Shown here one piece after another: positions 45,301 to 58,020 of a DNA stretch of 64,000 nt (positions are counted from its first letter, which is position 1; the number at the start of each line of letters is the position of its first letter). This DNA is from Glandiceps talaboti (Eukaryota; Hemichordata; Enteropneusta; Spengelidae), in the NCBI RefSeq assembly GCF_964340395.1, contig NC_135550.1:19403176-19467175 (forward strand). The letters are read 5' to 3'. A program made the translations under genes and the position numbers. The notes beneath the pieces were generated by a model. That model was given only the letters and a program-made list of their open reading frames with translations. It was not told the DNA's origin and made no database searches.

Positions 45301-47600
45301 CTTTTAAATGTTGGGTTAGCCTGAGAAAAAAAGCAAGGCGCTTACGACTTTTCTGACACCATACAAAAAAACTTAAAACTTAAACTGCAGTCCTAAAAAG
45401 TCACTTTTCATCTGTGGCTGCCATATTTTGAATGTGTCCCAAATAACCCACTTGTGAGTAGAAACAAATCTCAAACTTACAGTGCGCCTGAAATATGGTG
45501 TTCAAAAGTTATAGAACGATCACAATTTTAACAAACCGACCCAAAATATGAAGGTTTGTCCGATGATAGGCGAATTTTTCATTGTGACGAATTTTTCAAT
45601 TCGCAGCGAATTTTTCAACGGTTAGAAAGTCACGTGATTTCGAGTGTAGAAATACATCAATAAGCCGAAGCCGACTAACATCTGCACAATTCCCCAGTCT
45701 GTTCACAGTTTCTTGGTACTGAGAAAGGACATTTAATTTTGCCCCACCAAATACCATTCTTTATAAACTCAACCCTACTTCTGCATCCCAAAGTACTTAC
45801 TTTGTAAGGACAAGGACAGGACAGGAATTTTAAGCCTAAACGTTGATTCTGAAGCTCTTTAGGATAAGTAGATATGTCAGGGTAATCCGATAAAACTCCA
45901 CAATTCTTGTACACAAAGTGTGTGACACAAAAAAAAATCACTCGAGATTAAGGTGTGGTATTGGGGGAAAAGGTCTATGCAGAATCAGCATTTGCGGTCA
46001 TTTTAGCATCAGCTCTATAACATGGTTGAATTACATCGATCAGAATGTACACATCGGGGACCAATTTTACCTTAAAATTATAGTTCTTGAAATCACTCCA
46101 AACTTTGCCACCATAATGAAAAACCTTTTCCTTGTCCTTTTGAAGTGATAAAGAAATCAGAGGATCACCAAGGAAATCAACATTCTTTTATTTTCAAGTT
46201 TACACAGTATTCGGCGGCCATATTGGATCATAAAATGGCGTAATTTTGATGTCACTTCCATTTCAAATATTTCCTGATTTTTTAACTCGGAATGGGTTTG
46301 AGTTTTCTTGAACAAAGTAACAGCAGCAGTTTTAAGGTATTTATTCCGAGGCGCTATAACGTTAATTACAAACACGTTGATATAGATTTAATAGAAGACT
46401 TGCCGTATTAATTTCAAAATAGTAGCATGTAGTATATTGGAAATAAGAAATAGTATAAGATGTGGGACAGAAGCTTTTTGTATCACAGAATATATAACAG
46501 AAACAGTTCGGTATAAAGAGGTTAACTCAATAAAGAACGACGATAACAATAATCATGTTAGTTTTTATATAACGCTTTCCCACAATGTACTCGAAGCACT
46601 TTTACCCCTCCCCATACGGACCTATAACGGCACATCGGCCCTTTACGCTTCATCAATCCATTGCAGACTCCATTATTACAATATCTGGGTTCAAATCTTG
46701 TCCAACTTGGACTTTAGCCACTCAGAAACAAAAAGACATCGGTAAAGCTCGACCCAGCAACCTGCAGATTCCAACGCTTTTGAAATCGCATCACTACTGG
46801 CGTCTGCCAAGTATTCTTTCGTGCCCAACGAATCTTACTAATACTAGTAAACAACGTTCTTACTACAACTGTACTATTTGGTGACGCGCATGTATAACAC
46901 TAAACCGTCTACTCATAATTGGAAGTTGCATTCATTCTATCATTAGATTACCCTTAAGTATTATTTTCACAGCTAAGTGTTGTAATTCCTTGCATTGTGA
47001 AAATTGGCATCTGTATTGTTTCCCTTTTCGCTGCTCTAGGGTTAGTAATGCACACAGAAAGACCGTTTATTACGATGTGTGCACTACTGTGTCAGAAAGC
47101 TGAACGTCTTAATATCGTGTGACTACATCTGGTTAAAACTGCAATATTGAATATAACGTAACCAGAATGGGGAGGTTTTAAGATTTCATTGACTTTCTAG
47201 TTTTCACGTATAACCTTTTTAACCCCTTGTCATCATGACATCCACGACACACCCGTCACTTTCTTTGGATGAAAACGAAATGTCCACCCATTACACTAAA
47301 CCGACATACATGCAAATAGATGTGGCTCTCAGGCACAAAGATTGAGAACCTGTTTGTTAAGATGTGTAGAAATCGAATCTTTTATTGCAATTGATGAAGG
47401 CCATTTATGGTAGATTTTCGTTATCGACAACATGTCTGTGTACCAATGGCCGACCATCTTGAACGTTGTATGCATCTCGTGAAAAAATCTTAAATATTTG
47501 CCACCGTTTTGTTCAAAAATGTAAACCCATTCCAGACCTTTGAGACTACAAAGACATACTCCCGACCGATAGATGTGTGGGAAAAGGGAGCATGGGAAAG
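42338..47600. other. Upstream non-coding DNA
   Basis: No gene recognised. Open frames of 60-107 codons (for example 43405-43728, 46437-46745 and 45675-45941) show no family signature. A triple CGAATTTTTCA repeat lies at 45571-45617. The motif GGCCATATTGGAT near 46215 is shared in weak form with 58.67 kb. Confidence 0.6.
45571..45617. repeat. Three direct copies of CGAATTTTTCA
   Basis: Exact copies at 45571, 45588 and 45607, spaced 17 and 19 bp. Confidence 0.9.
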
Positions 47601-47688
47601 ATTGTCATTCGTGACTTATTCAAGATGCGATGTTGTGACAAATATAATTGCTAGATACAAAAGTTAACGAAGGGATGGGGTGGGGTAC

Positions 47689-47959
47689 CTTATGCGGAGG
47701 ACAGATTTGACCAATAGACTTTTCAATCTTGATGCTGGTTACACCATAGTATTTCGACAATGCGATATAATCGTAGGTCATTCTTTTAAGAGACGTGTAG
47801 TTCAAAATCTCTGAATGATATGCCACTCTTTCATTGTAGTAACCCTCCGGAAGATACCTGTATAGTTGTCTCGTAAAATTATAAATAAAAACCTTGGTAA
47901 GGTCAGGTACACAGAAAAGCAAGACTGAATTATTACGACCAATTTTCTGATTCGATAGT
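47689..47959 (-). CDS. Possible orphan exon, weakly SGNH-hydrolase-like
   Basis: The minus-strand open frame extends from an ATG at 48048 to 47620. Within it a very good acceptor (CATCTTCCTCTCATAG|A, first exon base 47959) and a donor AAG|GTACCC (last exon base 47689) define a 271-bp exon. The residues look protein-like: NFTRQLYRYLPEGYYNE and later YIALSKYYGVTSIKIEKSIG. That last pattern (Ala/Leu..YYGV.S......) resembles the region ahead of the catalytic His in some animal SGNH/GDSL-type proteins, but no catalytic residue is visible and I cannot confirm it. No partner exon was found on either side, so it could be a pseudogene fragment. The start codon region overlaps the inverted repeat at 48.03-48.08 kb. 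Confidence 0.25.
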
Positions 47960-48034
47960 CTATGAGAGGAAGATGTGAATCTTGAATTGGTCATTCGCGT
48001 GTTTTCATCTTTTTTGACACCTACACTATCGGTC

Positions 48035-48084
48035 AGTCTAGACATCATGGAGGTATCATGGGTGATACTTCCATGATCTAGACT
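48035..48084. other. Long inverted repeat (arms 24 and 22 nt, 4-nt loop)
   Basis: The left arm starts AGTCTAGACATCATGG (48035-48058); the right arm (48063-48084) is its reverse complement apart from one G/A mismatch and a 2-nt bulge. Pairing continues outward for four more bases (CGGT with ACCG) past a one-base bulge. Confidence 0.85.
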
Positions 48085-49064
48085 ACCGTATGGTCAAGTT
48101 CATCATGAACGTTTTTTATTATTTCGTAGTCTTAAAAAACATTATGAGATGATAAAAAAATAACAATGAAAACTACTCAAAAGTTGTTTATATATCTACA
48201 CACTTACTTTACGCGCCAACGCTTGTCTGTAACCATACCTCCATTACCCTAGGTCGGAACATGTTCCTCCAAAACAAACTCTCAAAAAAAGGTGTTGATT
48301 GGACAAGTTCGCACGATGTCGCGGTCGATATCAAAGGGTCCAGACCGATTGACATGTCGTATCAAAACACCACTGGAGATATTATGATTCGGACTTGTGT
48401 CGGTCCAAATAAAAAGGCAAAATACTTGAAGCTAACTCTTGATAGCTGTTATACCGGTCACGTGACACACACACTTGTCGACAGAGAATGAATGAGAATG
48501 ACAAATGAACTGGATCACAAGGTCTTGCCTCTGCGGCTTACAACAAAAACGAGGACAAAAGCCGGGCCGAGGGAAGAGATCAAAAGGCTACACTCGACAG
48601 CTACAATAGAACCGAAAATACAAATTTAAAAAGCCAAACTGCGCTCCTATTCAGTGCCCATTACATTTCTATTGAGTGTGAACAATACATGTAAATAGTT
48701 CGGCAAGATTACAGAGGAACAGAAATCTTCATCCTTGCATTCGGCGTCTATTAAGACGTTAGACAATACTACACATAACCTGTCATGTGCTATTTTACCT
48801 TTAAAAACTACAACTAACATCTTCAGATAAAAATATTAATAATAATGTCCTGGACTGAGACACAAGACTTGGTGTGGCAGATCAAGGGCAGACTCACAGT
48901 GTGTGTGTGGTACTGTTTATTTGTATTATCTTGATGATCGTATCAGGTATTCCAGGTAAATGTCTGGTCCCAAGAGTAACTAACCCTATCACTAAAAACA
49001 TGTACTAGTAATATGATTAAGACGTTAATGCAGCTAAAGTCTGATAAGTAGTAAAGCCGTGGCC

Positions 49065-49080
49065 ACTGCGCAGGCGCAGT
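49065..49080. promoter_or_regulatory. NRF1-type palindromic site
   Basis: ACTGCGCAGGCGCAGT contains TGCGCAGGCGCA, a full match to the NRF1 (NRF-1/EWG/P3A2 family) consensus YGCGCANGCGCR. Such sites usually lie close to start sites, but no gene is recognised nearby. Confidence 0.45.
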
Positions 49081-50676
49081 AATACTATTGTCATAAACCC
49101 ATTATTCTTTCTTAGGAATATGAGAATTGCTATTATAACGTGTTTGAAAAGTACACTAAGACACTAGAGAGGAAAAACAGAATGTATTTCAGTGTTTACT
49201 TTATTCAGTTATGTACATGTTTTAATGTTAATGTTTACTTCTTCCTTTTTCCCACACTGCAATTTGCAAACACAGGAAGCATCCCACAATGACGACACTA
49301 CCTTGTACGGATGAATTAATATGCACACTTTAATTGATTAATTACAAAGGAATGTGCTGCGAGCTGACAAGTGCTGGCACCATCGGCATATTATAAACAC
49401 TGAAGGAGGAATCAAATAGTTTTCCTATTTACGTTGAAATGGACAAACTATTAGAATATTAGTCGCGTGGTGTTTGTTTTAGTATCAACATACCACTGGA
49501 GTAATGTGTCGTATCGAACCGTTTACTGGATGATACTTGGTGTAGGTATGTGATGAGTGAAACTGTTTTTTTCCCCCGTTATATGTAGTAAAATCACGGG
49601 CTACTGGTACACTAGCTTCACTAAAATGTAAAGGTATACAAATCAGACAGCGCTCGAGAATAACTATAATCTGTCGAAACAGTATACACGACGTATTAAG
49701 TAACTTGTTGAAAATAAAACAGGAAACTAAAACCATTAACACGATTTAGTGTGTGACCAATTACTTTTAATGTCGCAAAATCGTACATCCAGTATGTGCG
49801 ACATTTTATGACAATTTGACTTGGAATGATGTTTGTCAATACGATCATCGACCCAGGGGATGAGATTTAAACTTGTTTTGTCTTTCAAAGTTCCCTTCTG
49901 TATTGAAATAAGGAAACGACTATATTATAACTTTAACAGTATTGTTCTTAGTGAATCATTTGTTGAATAAATCACCCAATTGGGGAATGTGGTATCCAAT
50001 GTGATTCCACCCACTGCATAATTCTATATACTCTTTTGAAATGTGACTTTAATCGTAAAAAGGTCGACTTTACAGAGGTGTAGAATAGAGGTCAGTGCCC
50101 TCGGTCAGTGTGTTTTTATGGTCGTAATTAATGATAATTATACCTAGACGGTCTGCTACTGTAAATGAAGTGTTCAAAGTTTGGTTTATTTACTTCTAGC
50201 ATTATAACACTTTCTGCTAACCAACAGTGAGTCTCCAATATCATGACTACAAGCAATCGGGGGTTCATTTTAGGGACACTACCGACTGATAACGTACACT
50301 TTGTATTTTTGGCTTCCAGTCTTTATCTGTGCTGTGACCATGACACTTCAAGACATCACGTCTCGACAAGAACCTCTAAAACTCGATAAAAGATGACTTT
50401 AATAGTGAGTTTCGTCGGTCAATTTTGATAACGTTTGAGCATTCACCCGAAACCTACTGATGATGGTGTCAATTTGAACTTACATAAATCAACAAGACCA
50501 AGGTCATGTGCATTACCACACAGACTCCAGACCCTCCTTAATCTTTACATAGCCCTGTACTTCACGTTCGAGGCCACTGTACCCATCTCCGCCAGCTGCG
50601 GCCGTCCACCCACCCATGTGGAATGTCTAAGGTCTCTACCTATTCCATCTGTAACATCTAGGTCTTCCATTCACCT

Positions 50677-50690
50677 ATTCCACGTGGAAT
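50677..50690. promoter_or_regulatory. 14-bp perfect palindrome with CACGTG E-box
   Basis: ATTCCACGTGGAAT is self-complementary. A related GTGGAATGT...AGG sequence occurs about 70 bp to the left, so the local sequence may be a decayed duplication. Confidence 0.5.
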
Positions 50691-51088
50691 GTATAGGGCT
50701 TCTAAATTCCAGGGCAATGGGAGATATATTTCATCGTCTTCTGGCCAATGAAATCAACTTTAATATTTCTCCCCACTTCCGTTAAACACGTACAAAATAA
50801 GCACCCTATCCACTAAAACACCTTAACTTTTTTGAAAAAGTGGTTCAACTTAAATTTTTTATCATTTCAAAATGCCACACACGAAATATAAAAATATCCA
50901 ACCCAGTACTTCATAAACACACACATCCCTACAAACAGCTAAGAAAATAATCAAAGCTGCAGTAAGAAAACCAGGTTTGCATTTCAGAAACTAGGCAACA
51001 CATCCAAACGGCATATGGTTATTACACGTGTAAAAATATTGCCAACGTAATTTATGATGAATTAAACATTATGATTGAACTCAATGAA

Positions 51089-51102
51089 GGGGGGGGGGGG
51101 GG
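51089..51102. repeat. G14 homopolymer
   Basis: Fourteen consecutive G. Its length may be affected by sequencing error. Confidence 0.9.
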
Positions 51103-52430
51103 TTACATGCTGGTTGTATTTCCGAATCGACTTTCATTTATACAGTCCATTTATCAAACACAACGAAGTTCCATCTCAATTCAAGATGCGCTGGCACACA
51201 AACCACGACTCTAGTCTGACCCTGATAATCACGTCCGATTCGTTACGTTGAGATGACGGAGTTAGGAGATTATCCATTGAAGCTCATCAGATGACTACGG
51301 CTCGTGCCACTGAGAAATTCGATCTGTATGGGATCAGTGCACATGACCGAATCGAGAAGGAAAAAAATCTAAATGGTGCAAAGGCTATATTTTACATCAT
51401 CTGCCAACCTTTTGAAGTGGGCAACTTCTCGAAATCGCTTTGCTAAGAAACGAAATGTTTTTTCAGTTTACCTTGCATGAGTGAGTATTTGAAGTTGACA
51501 GCGTAGCAAAAAATATTCAATGAAAATATCCTTACTTGTGAAACATACTTGTGATTATGTAAACATAGTTGTTGCCTTTCACAAACAACTAATTTAAAAA
51601 TATGTTCATCTTGTGATTAACCTTGTAGATATGTCCACATAACTGTCGCTAATCGACATTCATGAAAACCTCGTAAAAGCTCGATAATGTGGCAGATATA
51701 CTACGTTTCATCCAAAACGACGGTCAACACAATTTCTGTTGTAAATCAACTGAAAAATACAATCTTATTCCAGATAAATTTATCATGACGTGGATTATTT
51801 TACAAAACACAGCACAGCTTAAAATTGGATTCTTCTGTCAGCGTTCCATCCTTTGGGTTGCTTTAGATGTGTATTTTGCTCGAATGAAATGATCACGGCT
51901 ATTGACCCAGTGTTGAGGGTTTTTTTTACCATAAGGGAACAGCATTCCTTAGAAGCCTTTGCCGGAAATAGAAAAAATATTCACGCCAGGGTCAAGGGTC
52001 AATACTCGTCCATCACAAACTATTTGGTGCGTGTAGACAAACGCTAAAACCAAGCCCCACGACAACTAAACCATCGGATTCTGTTATCAAATATTCATGC
52101 ACCTTAGAAGTAGACGTAAATCTACAGCACACATTGAATCTAATTGGAAAACAGGGCACGCAAAACGGTTTTATTTGACAGATTTTAGCAGTAAACCTTC
52201 CGAAATAAAATATTTCTTTCTGAGATATCTTATTCAATTTGTGTTGTCCTCAAGTTTTGTTTGTTACATACGAGAGACTCCATTACAATAAACAAATTAT
52301 ACTGTCCGTTAAACATGTAGACGAAGAAGAATTTGTGGCCGACTATAAAGCCGTTATTTGATGGCTTTTTAAATCGTAAATTCCACTATTTTGTGGACTC
52401 GGACTGAATGAAATGATTCTATTGGTAACT

Positions 52431-53057
52431 GAAGCATTGGTAACTCATAACGCCAATGGCATCGAAGCATTGGTGACACATAACGGCAATGGCATCGAAA
52501 CATTGGTGACACATAACGGCAATGGCATCGAAACATTGGTAACACATGACGGCAATGGCATCGAAATATTGGTAACACATGACGGCAATGGCATCGAAAC
52601 ATTGGTAACACATGACGGCAATGGCATCGAAGAATTGGTAACACATGACGCCAGTGGCATCTTAGCATTGGTAACACATAATGCCAGTGGCATCTTAGCA
52701 TTGGTAACACATAACGCCAATGGCATCGAAGCATTGGTAACACATAACGCCAATGGCATCGAAGCATTGGTAACACATAACGCCAATGGCATCTTAGCAT
52801 TGGTAACACATAACGCCAGTGGCATCTTAGCATTGGTAACACATAACGCCAGTGGCATCGAAGCATTGGTAACACATAACGCCAATGGCATCGAAGCATT
52901 GGTAATACATAACGCCAATGGCATCGAAGCATTGGTAACACATAACGCCAATGGCATCTTAGCATTGGTAATACATAACGCCAGTGGCATCTTAGCATTG
53001 ATGAGGTATTATGCCAAAGGCATTGCAGCATTGATGATACAGAACGCCAATGGCATT
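52431..53057. repeat. 33-bp minisatellite, about 19 units
   Basis: The unit is exactly 33 bp, centred on TTGGTAACACATAACGCCAA followed by TGGCATC and a variable triplet (GAA or TTA). Units differ by a few substitutions and no indels are seen, so three frames stay open across the array: 52413-53075 plus, 52369-53031 minus and 52445-52990 minus. The plus frame reads as 11-residue repeats (EALVTHNANGI). Variants are patchy: GAA units and TTA units alternate in blocks, and a CATGACGGCAA type is confined to the left third. One or two decayed units follow to about 53095. No splice sites, promoter or homology support a protein. Confidence 0.97.
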
Positions 53058-53298
53058 GAAGCCCAAGCTAGATAACACATAACGCCAATAGCTAGATAGC
53101 CCAATAAGCAATATCCCCATCGTGTAGAAGGGACCGTTCATTCCACGTCCCGAGTGTAATTATCAAATGAATACTGTAGGTATGCATTGAAAATGTTTCA
53201 TGCTAAAATACTTTTGCTTAATTTGCATATCATTTAAATAACAGGTTTTGCCTGATATAGTTTTCAAACTCAACATGCAAATGTACATTTTACACAGG

Positions 53299-53313
53299 CA
53301 CGCACGCACACAC

Positions 53314-53352
<39 letters not shown>

Positions 53353-53476
53353 TACATACATACACACATACACACATACACACATACACACATACACACA
53401 TACATACATACATACATACATACATACATACATACATACATACATACATACATACATACATACATACATACATACA
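53299..53476. repeat. Compound (CA)n / (CATA)n microsatellite
   Basis: About 50 bp of CA with CG interruptions, then alternating CACA/CATA, then about 75 bp of pure (CATA)n. The Tyr/Cys/Val and Ile/His/Thr frames across it are artefacts. Confidence 0.98.
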
Positions 53477-55096
53477 AATATTTAGATAACATTGTTACTT
53501 TGTCAGCTGTGCTAAAATTATCTGAATGTCTGAGTCACCAATAAAATTCAACCTGTGTCACGTGAAGAAAAATTGAAAGCTCTTTGCAAGCACGTGCGCT
53601 AACGAAATTATTTGAGTTAACCGATCCGTCATTGACCAGAAGTCCTACTTTTATCTAATTGCACAACTTGTATAAAACGAGAACGGTTCGAAAGTGGCCT
53701 TTGAATTAAGGGCTAAGTGATGAATCGAATAGTACGAAACTGTAGACGGTACCATCCTCTACTGGAAGGCGTCTAGCACAAACATTGAAAAGGTATAAAG
53801 TGGAGGAACAAATGAAGCAGCCATATGGGGCAGAGTAAGCGATACACTTGATAGCGTTAGAACTCTATTCACTAGTTTGTTGCACTATTCTAATGTAGAA
53901 ATTGAATTATTCACATATATGTATGTCCGATACAGGTCCATTTCACGTTGTTAGCGTAATTACTATAAAAGCTATCTGGAGAATGTTTATGGAAAAAACC
54001 CGTCGTGATGAGTGAAACCACAGTATACGTTCTACGTCACAGGCCCCATTTGTCCGGGGTTTTTTAAGTGCATCAAAATTGTTTTGCAAAATAACAATCA
54101 AAAAACTATTTTCTCTGCATCGTGATAAATTTTGGTTTTACAATACAACAAAAGTAAAGGATACCTCATTAAAATATTGTCGTTTGCGCATTCATGCTTG
54201 AAGCATAATAATATCCATCGTTTTCAATCTAAGCTGAGTATCAGAAAGCAACAAAAAAAACGTGTGTGATGCAGTGATTGGTCGAGATATCAAACTTCGT
54301 GTAAATTTAATGGACTACAAATTATTCATAGCATAAAGCGAAAATCCGATTGCGAATATATTTCAGATCTTTTAATTTTAAATATATGATGAGACAGTGG
54401 CGTTCAAAGCTGATGAGTCTAGTAGTACTCCTCAATGCAGATATACAATTCATGATCATAGCGGATTGAATTTACGATGGTTTTTTTTCAAATTGGTTAT
54501 CTAATTATTACAACAACAAAAATTGTGGCGTTCTACCTAAAACGCAACTTAAAACATCATAAAACTGCTAAAAATGAAATAGTAGCTAGTATATATGATG
54601 AAACTACTTTACTGACCTGGAAAGGTGATACTGGGGATGTTTAGTCAACGTTCAATGTCTCCACACTACACTGATGTTATAAAAGGCAATGCGTTGTAAC
54701 ATACTCGTAATTCTTCCTTTGTGTTGATAGAGGAAACAGCTCCGATGGTCGATCGAGTTACTCTTACTTTAGTTACAATGGTTATTATGACAATTTGTAT
54801 TGTACTTTCAGTTTGCCTATTGATTCGGTTACAGTCTTTATTCAAACATCTTTTCAGCACCAGGTAGCTTTTTCTTTTGAGTTAGGGTGTCAGTCGGAAG
54901 ACGAACCGCATTAACAAAAGCCGGAACACAAAATGTCTCTGAAATTCGAGACTAGCTTAGTCGAAAAAATACCCGAAAGGGAAAGTATATTTGATTGTCT
55001 TTACCTTCCGTCGCTTTGCTGTTTACAAATGAATTACTTACTGGTAAAAGCGAAATGGGGGTCTTGCCAAGAGGATGGTGATGCCCCCCTCCCATC

Positions 55097-55175
55097 ACCC
55101 CCCCCCCACACACACACACACACAGAGACAGACAGACACACCCTCACCCCCACATATATATACACATACACACAC
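55097..55175. repeat. C-rich and (CA)n / CAGA simple sequence
   Basis: A poly-C run passes into CA, then CAGA and CACCC, then TATA/CACA. Confidence 0.95.
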
Positions 55176-58010
55176 CAAATAAGCGAGTACGCTCAACTTC
55201 AGACTGATTCGGAATAAAAGTGTTTATATAAATTCTACGGTAAGCTTATCTTAAGTTTAGAATTCTTGATGCTGAATCTGTTGTCGAAGAGGCAAAGGAA
55301 GAGGTGAAAAAGGCATTGTAAATGTATTGAAATTGGAATCCATATAAGGCAATAGGAACAATGTAAATTGCCTAGGTTGCTTCAAGCTATGATGCGAGAA
55401 AATATCTTTTCTTTTGTCAGTTTGTCCAATAATCAAAGTTGTTATTCTACAGCGTACATTAGAATTGAACAAAGACCGTTATTTCGCAGTGTCAGTAAAA
55501 TACAATTACCCTTTTTTTTCTGGGCAGACACAGTCATTTAATTTAACTTGTCATAACTGAAAATTTTCCAATATTTTGTTATAACTTATTTCTGTGATAC
55601 ATACATGCTAAACATTCATTTGTTCAAATTACTTCGGGTTTTATCCGAGATCTCTCTATCGCTGTACACACATCTTTCACATTTCATACAATAAATGTAA
55701 CAGCTATCGGGTCAAATTTACCCTACGAATATCTAATATCCAAGTCTATACAGCACTAGACTTAATTTCCTCTGTAATGTTCCATTTTTTGCAATCACTG
55801 CCTCGATATCGGCATGATATGTAACTGGTAAAATTTGTTCCCGAGTTAAGAATCGGAGATTGACGCGACCTTTATCGTTTTCCGTGCCGTCTCGGAGGTT
55901 AAAGTAATTTCATACTCGGTAGGCGATGCATGGCTGTTCTGCATATCGAAAATCTATTCTCGTAGGGGATGGAAGTTACATCGCTAGCGGAATGATTATA
56001 GAAGAACTTGAGTCGTTTTCTAGTTTACTTCTAGTAATACCCGCGACGGGAGACCTCTATTTCTTGGAGTCGATGCAAGCTCTAGATACCATGTACGTGC
56101 CAGTTGTCTTGTCCTCACAAACCATGTGAATTAATGAACTTTGACCTTTTTATTTTAGTACAACCAAACAATGCTTGCATTTTATCGATTTTTAGCATGG
56201 AGTGTGCACAGCAGACTACAATTTTGCATGTGACTCTCCTCCCTTTGTGGTGGCCTACTCCTTTTGTGGTGAGGGAAAAAAAATAAAGCTTGAAATATCA
56301 TGTGACTGTCGTTCTAGGCAATACAATGTATAGACGTGTTGTGCAGGATACAACTATAAAACTGCTAAAAGCGTACTGTTCGACTCATCAACAATTCATG
56401 GTGGTGGTGTCCTCTAAATTTTCCATCTTCTTCACTTCTCTGATCACTTTACTACTAAAGACTGAAAGGGAGTTGTTGTCACTTACCATAACCTGTGTCT
56501 ATAATAAAATCTGACATTTTAATGCACCTTTCAAACACAGTACAGCTATTGCGATAACACAGGTCACTATCACCGGCTCTTATCTCCTACTTGTTCATAT
56601 CTGAGTATTTACTCTCAACACCTGGGCCAACAAGTCGAACGTGTTAAGCAAACTGAAAACTACTGCTAAAACAAAAACAAATCGTGTTTCTGACTAAATA
56701 GGAACTACTTTCTATTTCTTTGATGGGTTCAAAACGATTATCGTCTATCATTAATTTATTATTATTCCATTACACGTATTAAAGGAACTTGAAAAGGGGA
56801 ATGTGTCCGATTTGTTTTGATATCAACCACGTTAAATAAACTCCATAAAATGTTCACTCACGTCAACTTTGAGCCATCATTTCATTTCACCTACTCTTTA
56901 AAGGAAGAAATACGGCACTATCGACAATAAACAAACAGATATTCTGCGTTTTATGCAATATTAAAAGTGTAACAAGCCATATTTGTGCAATATAGTTTCA
57001 ATGGGTAGATCTTAATGCGATAAGCTTATATTGGGTCAACAGCCAAAGATCTCGCATTTCATTTATCATGACATTTGGAAAGTTTAGGTTGGGTGTGGCG
57101 GGGGAAAAATGTGCAATATTTTCGATACGGATGGATTCTCTGGATAAAATGACGGCTCCTTATTTTTTCAACAAAAGATGATATCTAGTTAGAAATCGGG
57201 AGGGGGGGGGGGTAATTTGTACAGTGAGTCCACGTAAAGAAGCGACGTCCAATACATATTTGAGTATAACCGTGAAATATGATAGGCGATATCGGAGTAA
57301 AAGTCTGGTCGAGTCCACCTGAGTAGTTTTTATTATGAATCACGCGTTATCAATATTTTAATGGTCGACAATGATACATTATATCGTGTACGTATAACAG
57401 AGTCGTATGGATGTGATATGTCGTATGATTACGCATAAGCTGCCAGTGACACCGGATCGTCGACGACATGAGCTGGAAACGAGAGAAAAGAAGCGGTGAT
57501 TTCTGCTTACCGTGCGTGGCACCACAAACTCCCTGCGGGCACAAATGCGTGCTGTTTGATATAAACGTGTAGTACCGTATCTCACTACCGGCGTTATAGA
57601 TAGAAGTCACCGATGCATGGTTGAGATTTTTACATGTTTATGAATCGATGAAAGCTTGGTCCCAGTGGTAGCCCAGCTCAGATACCAGATGTGAAAACTT
57701 TGCTAAAATCTATAAAGTCACTAGAAACCCAAGCGTCTTGGGGGCGCTTTTCCAATCTTTGTTGTTGTGTGCGAACTCTCCTCCGGGAAGTGTCAGATCA
57801 AACGGTCACCTCAACAGGGACATTCATCCATTTCAACCCCTCCTTTCCATTTTCGTCGTAAATGAAATGCCATCTCTGATCAAATTTCTCCCTCATCTAG
57901 TTTTATAATTGTTAACCTCGGACATCTATCCGTTGAACTTTACAGGCTTTTGCTGTCAACAGCATAGTTTTCTTGACTACAACTCAAATTGATCGGAAAT
58001 GAGATAATGA

Positions 58011-58020
58011 GCGCATGCGC
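58011..58020. promoter_or_regulatory. NRF1-type palindrome GCGCATGCGC
   Basis: A self-complementary core matching the NRF1 consensus. A related GCATGCGCA occurs at 60833. No start site can be assigned. Confidence 0.4.

Larger units (their letters stand above)
48085..52430. other. Upstream non-coding DNA
   Basis: No gene recognised. It contains a palindromic NRF1-like site (49065-49080), a 14-bp palindrome (50677-50690) and a 14-G tract (51089-51102). The 116-codon frame at 50435-50785 and the 76-codon frame at 48261-48491 match nothing I recognise. Confidence 0.6.

Noticed and set aside
50435-50785. 116-codon plus-strand frame
   Set aside because: Composition is not biased noise, but no family is recognised, no splice sites fit, and it includes a local decayed duplication.
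52413-53075. 220-codon repeat protein from the 33-bp array
   Set aside because: The period is a multiple of three, so several frames on both strands are open equally; no splice sites, leader or homology favour one of them.
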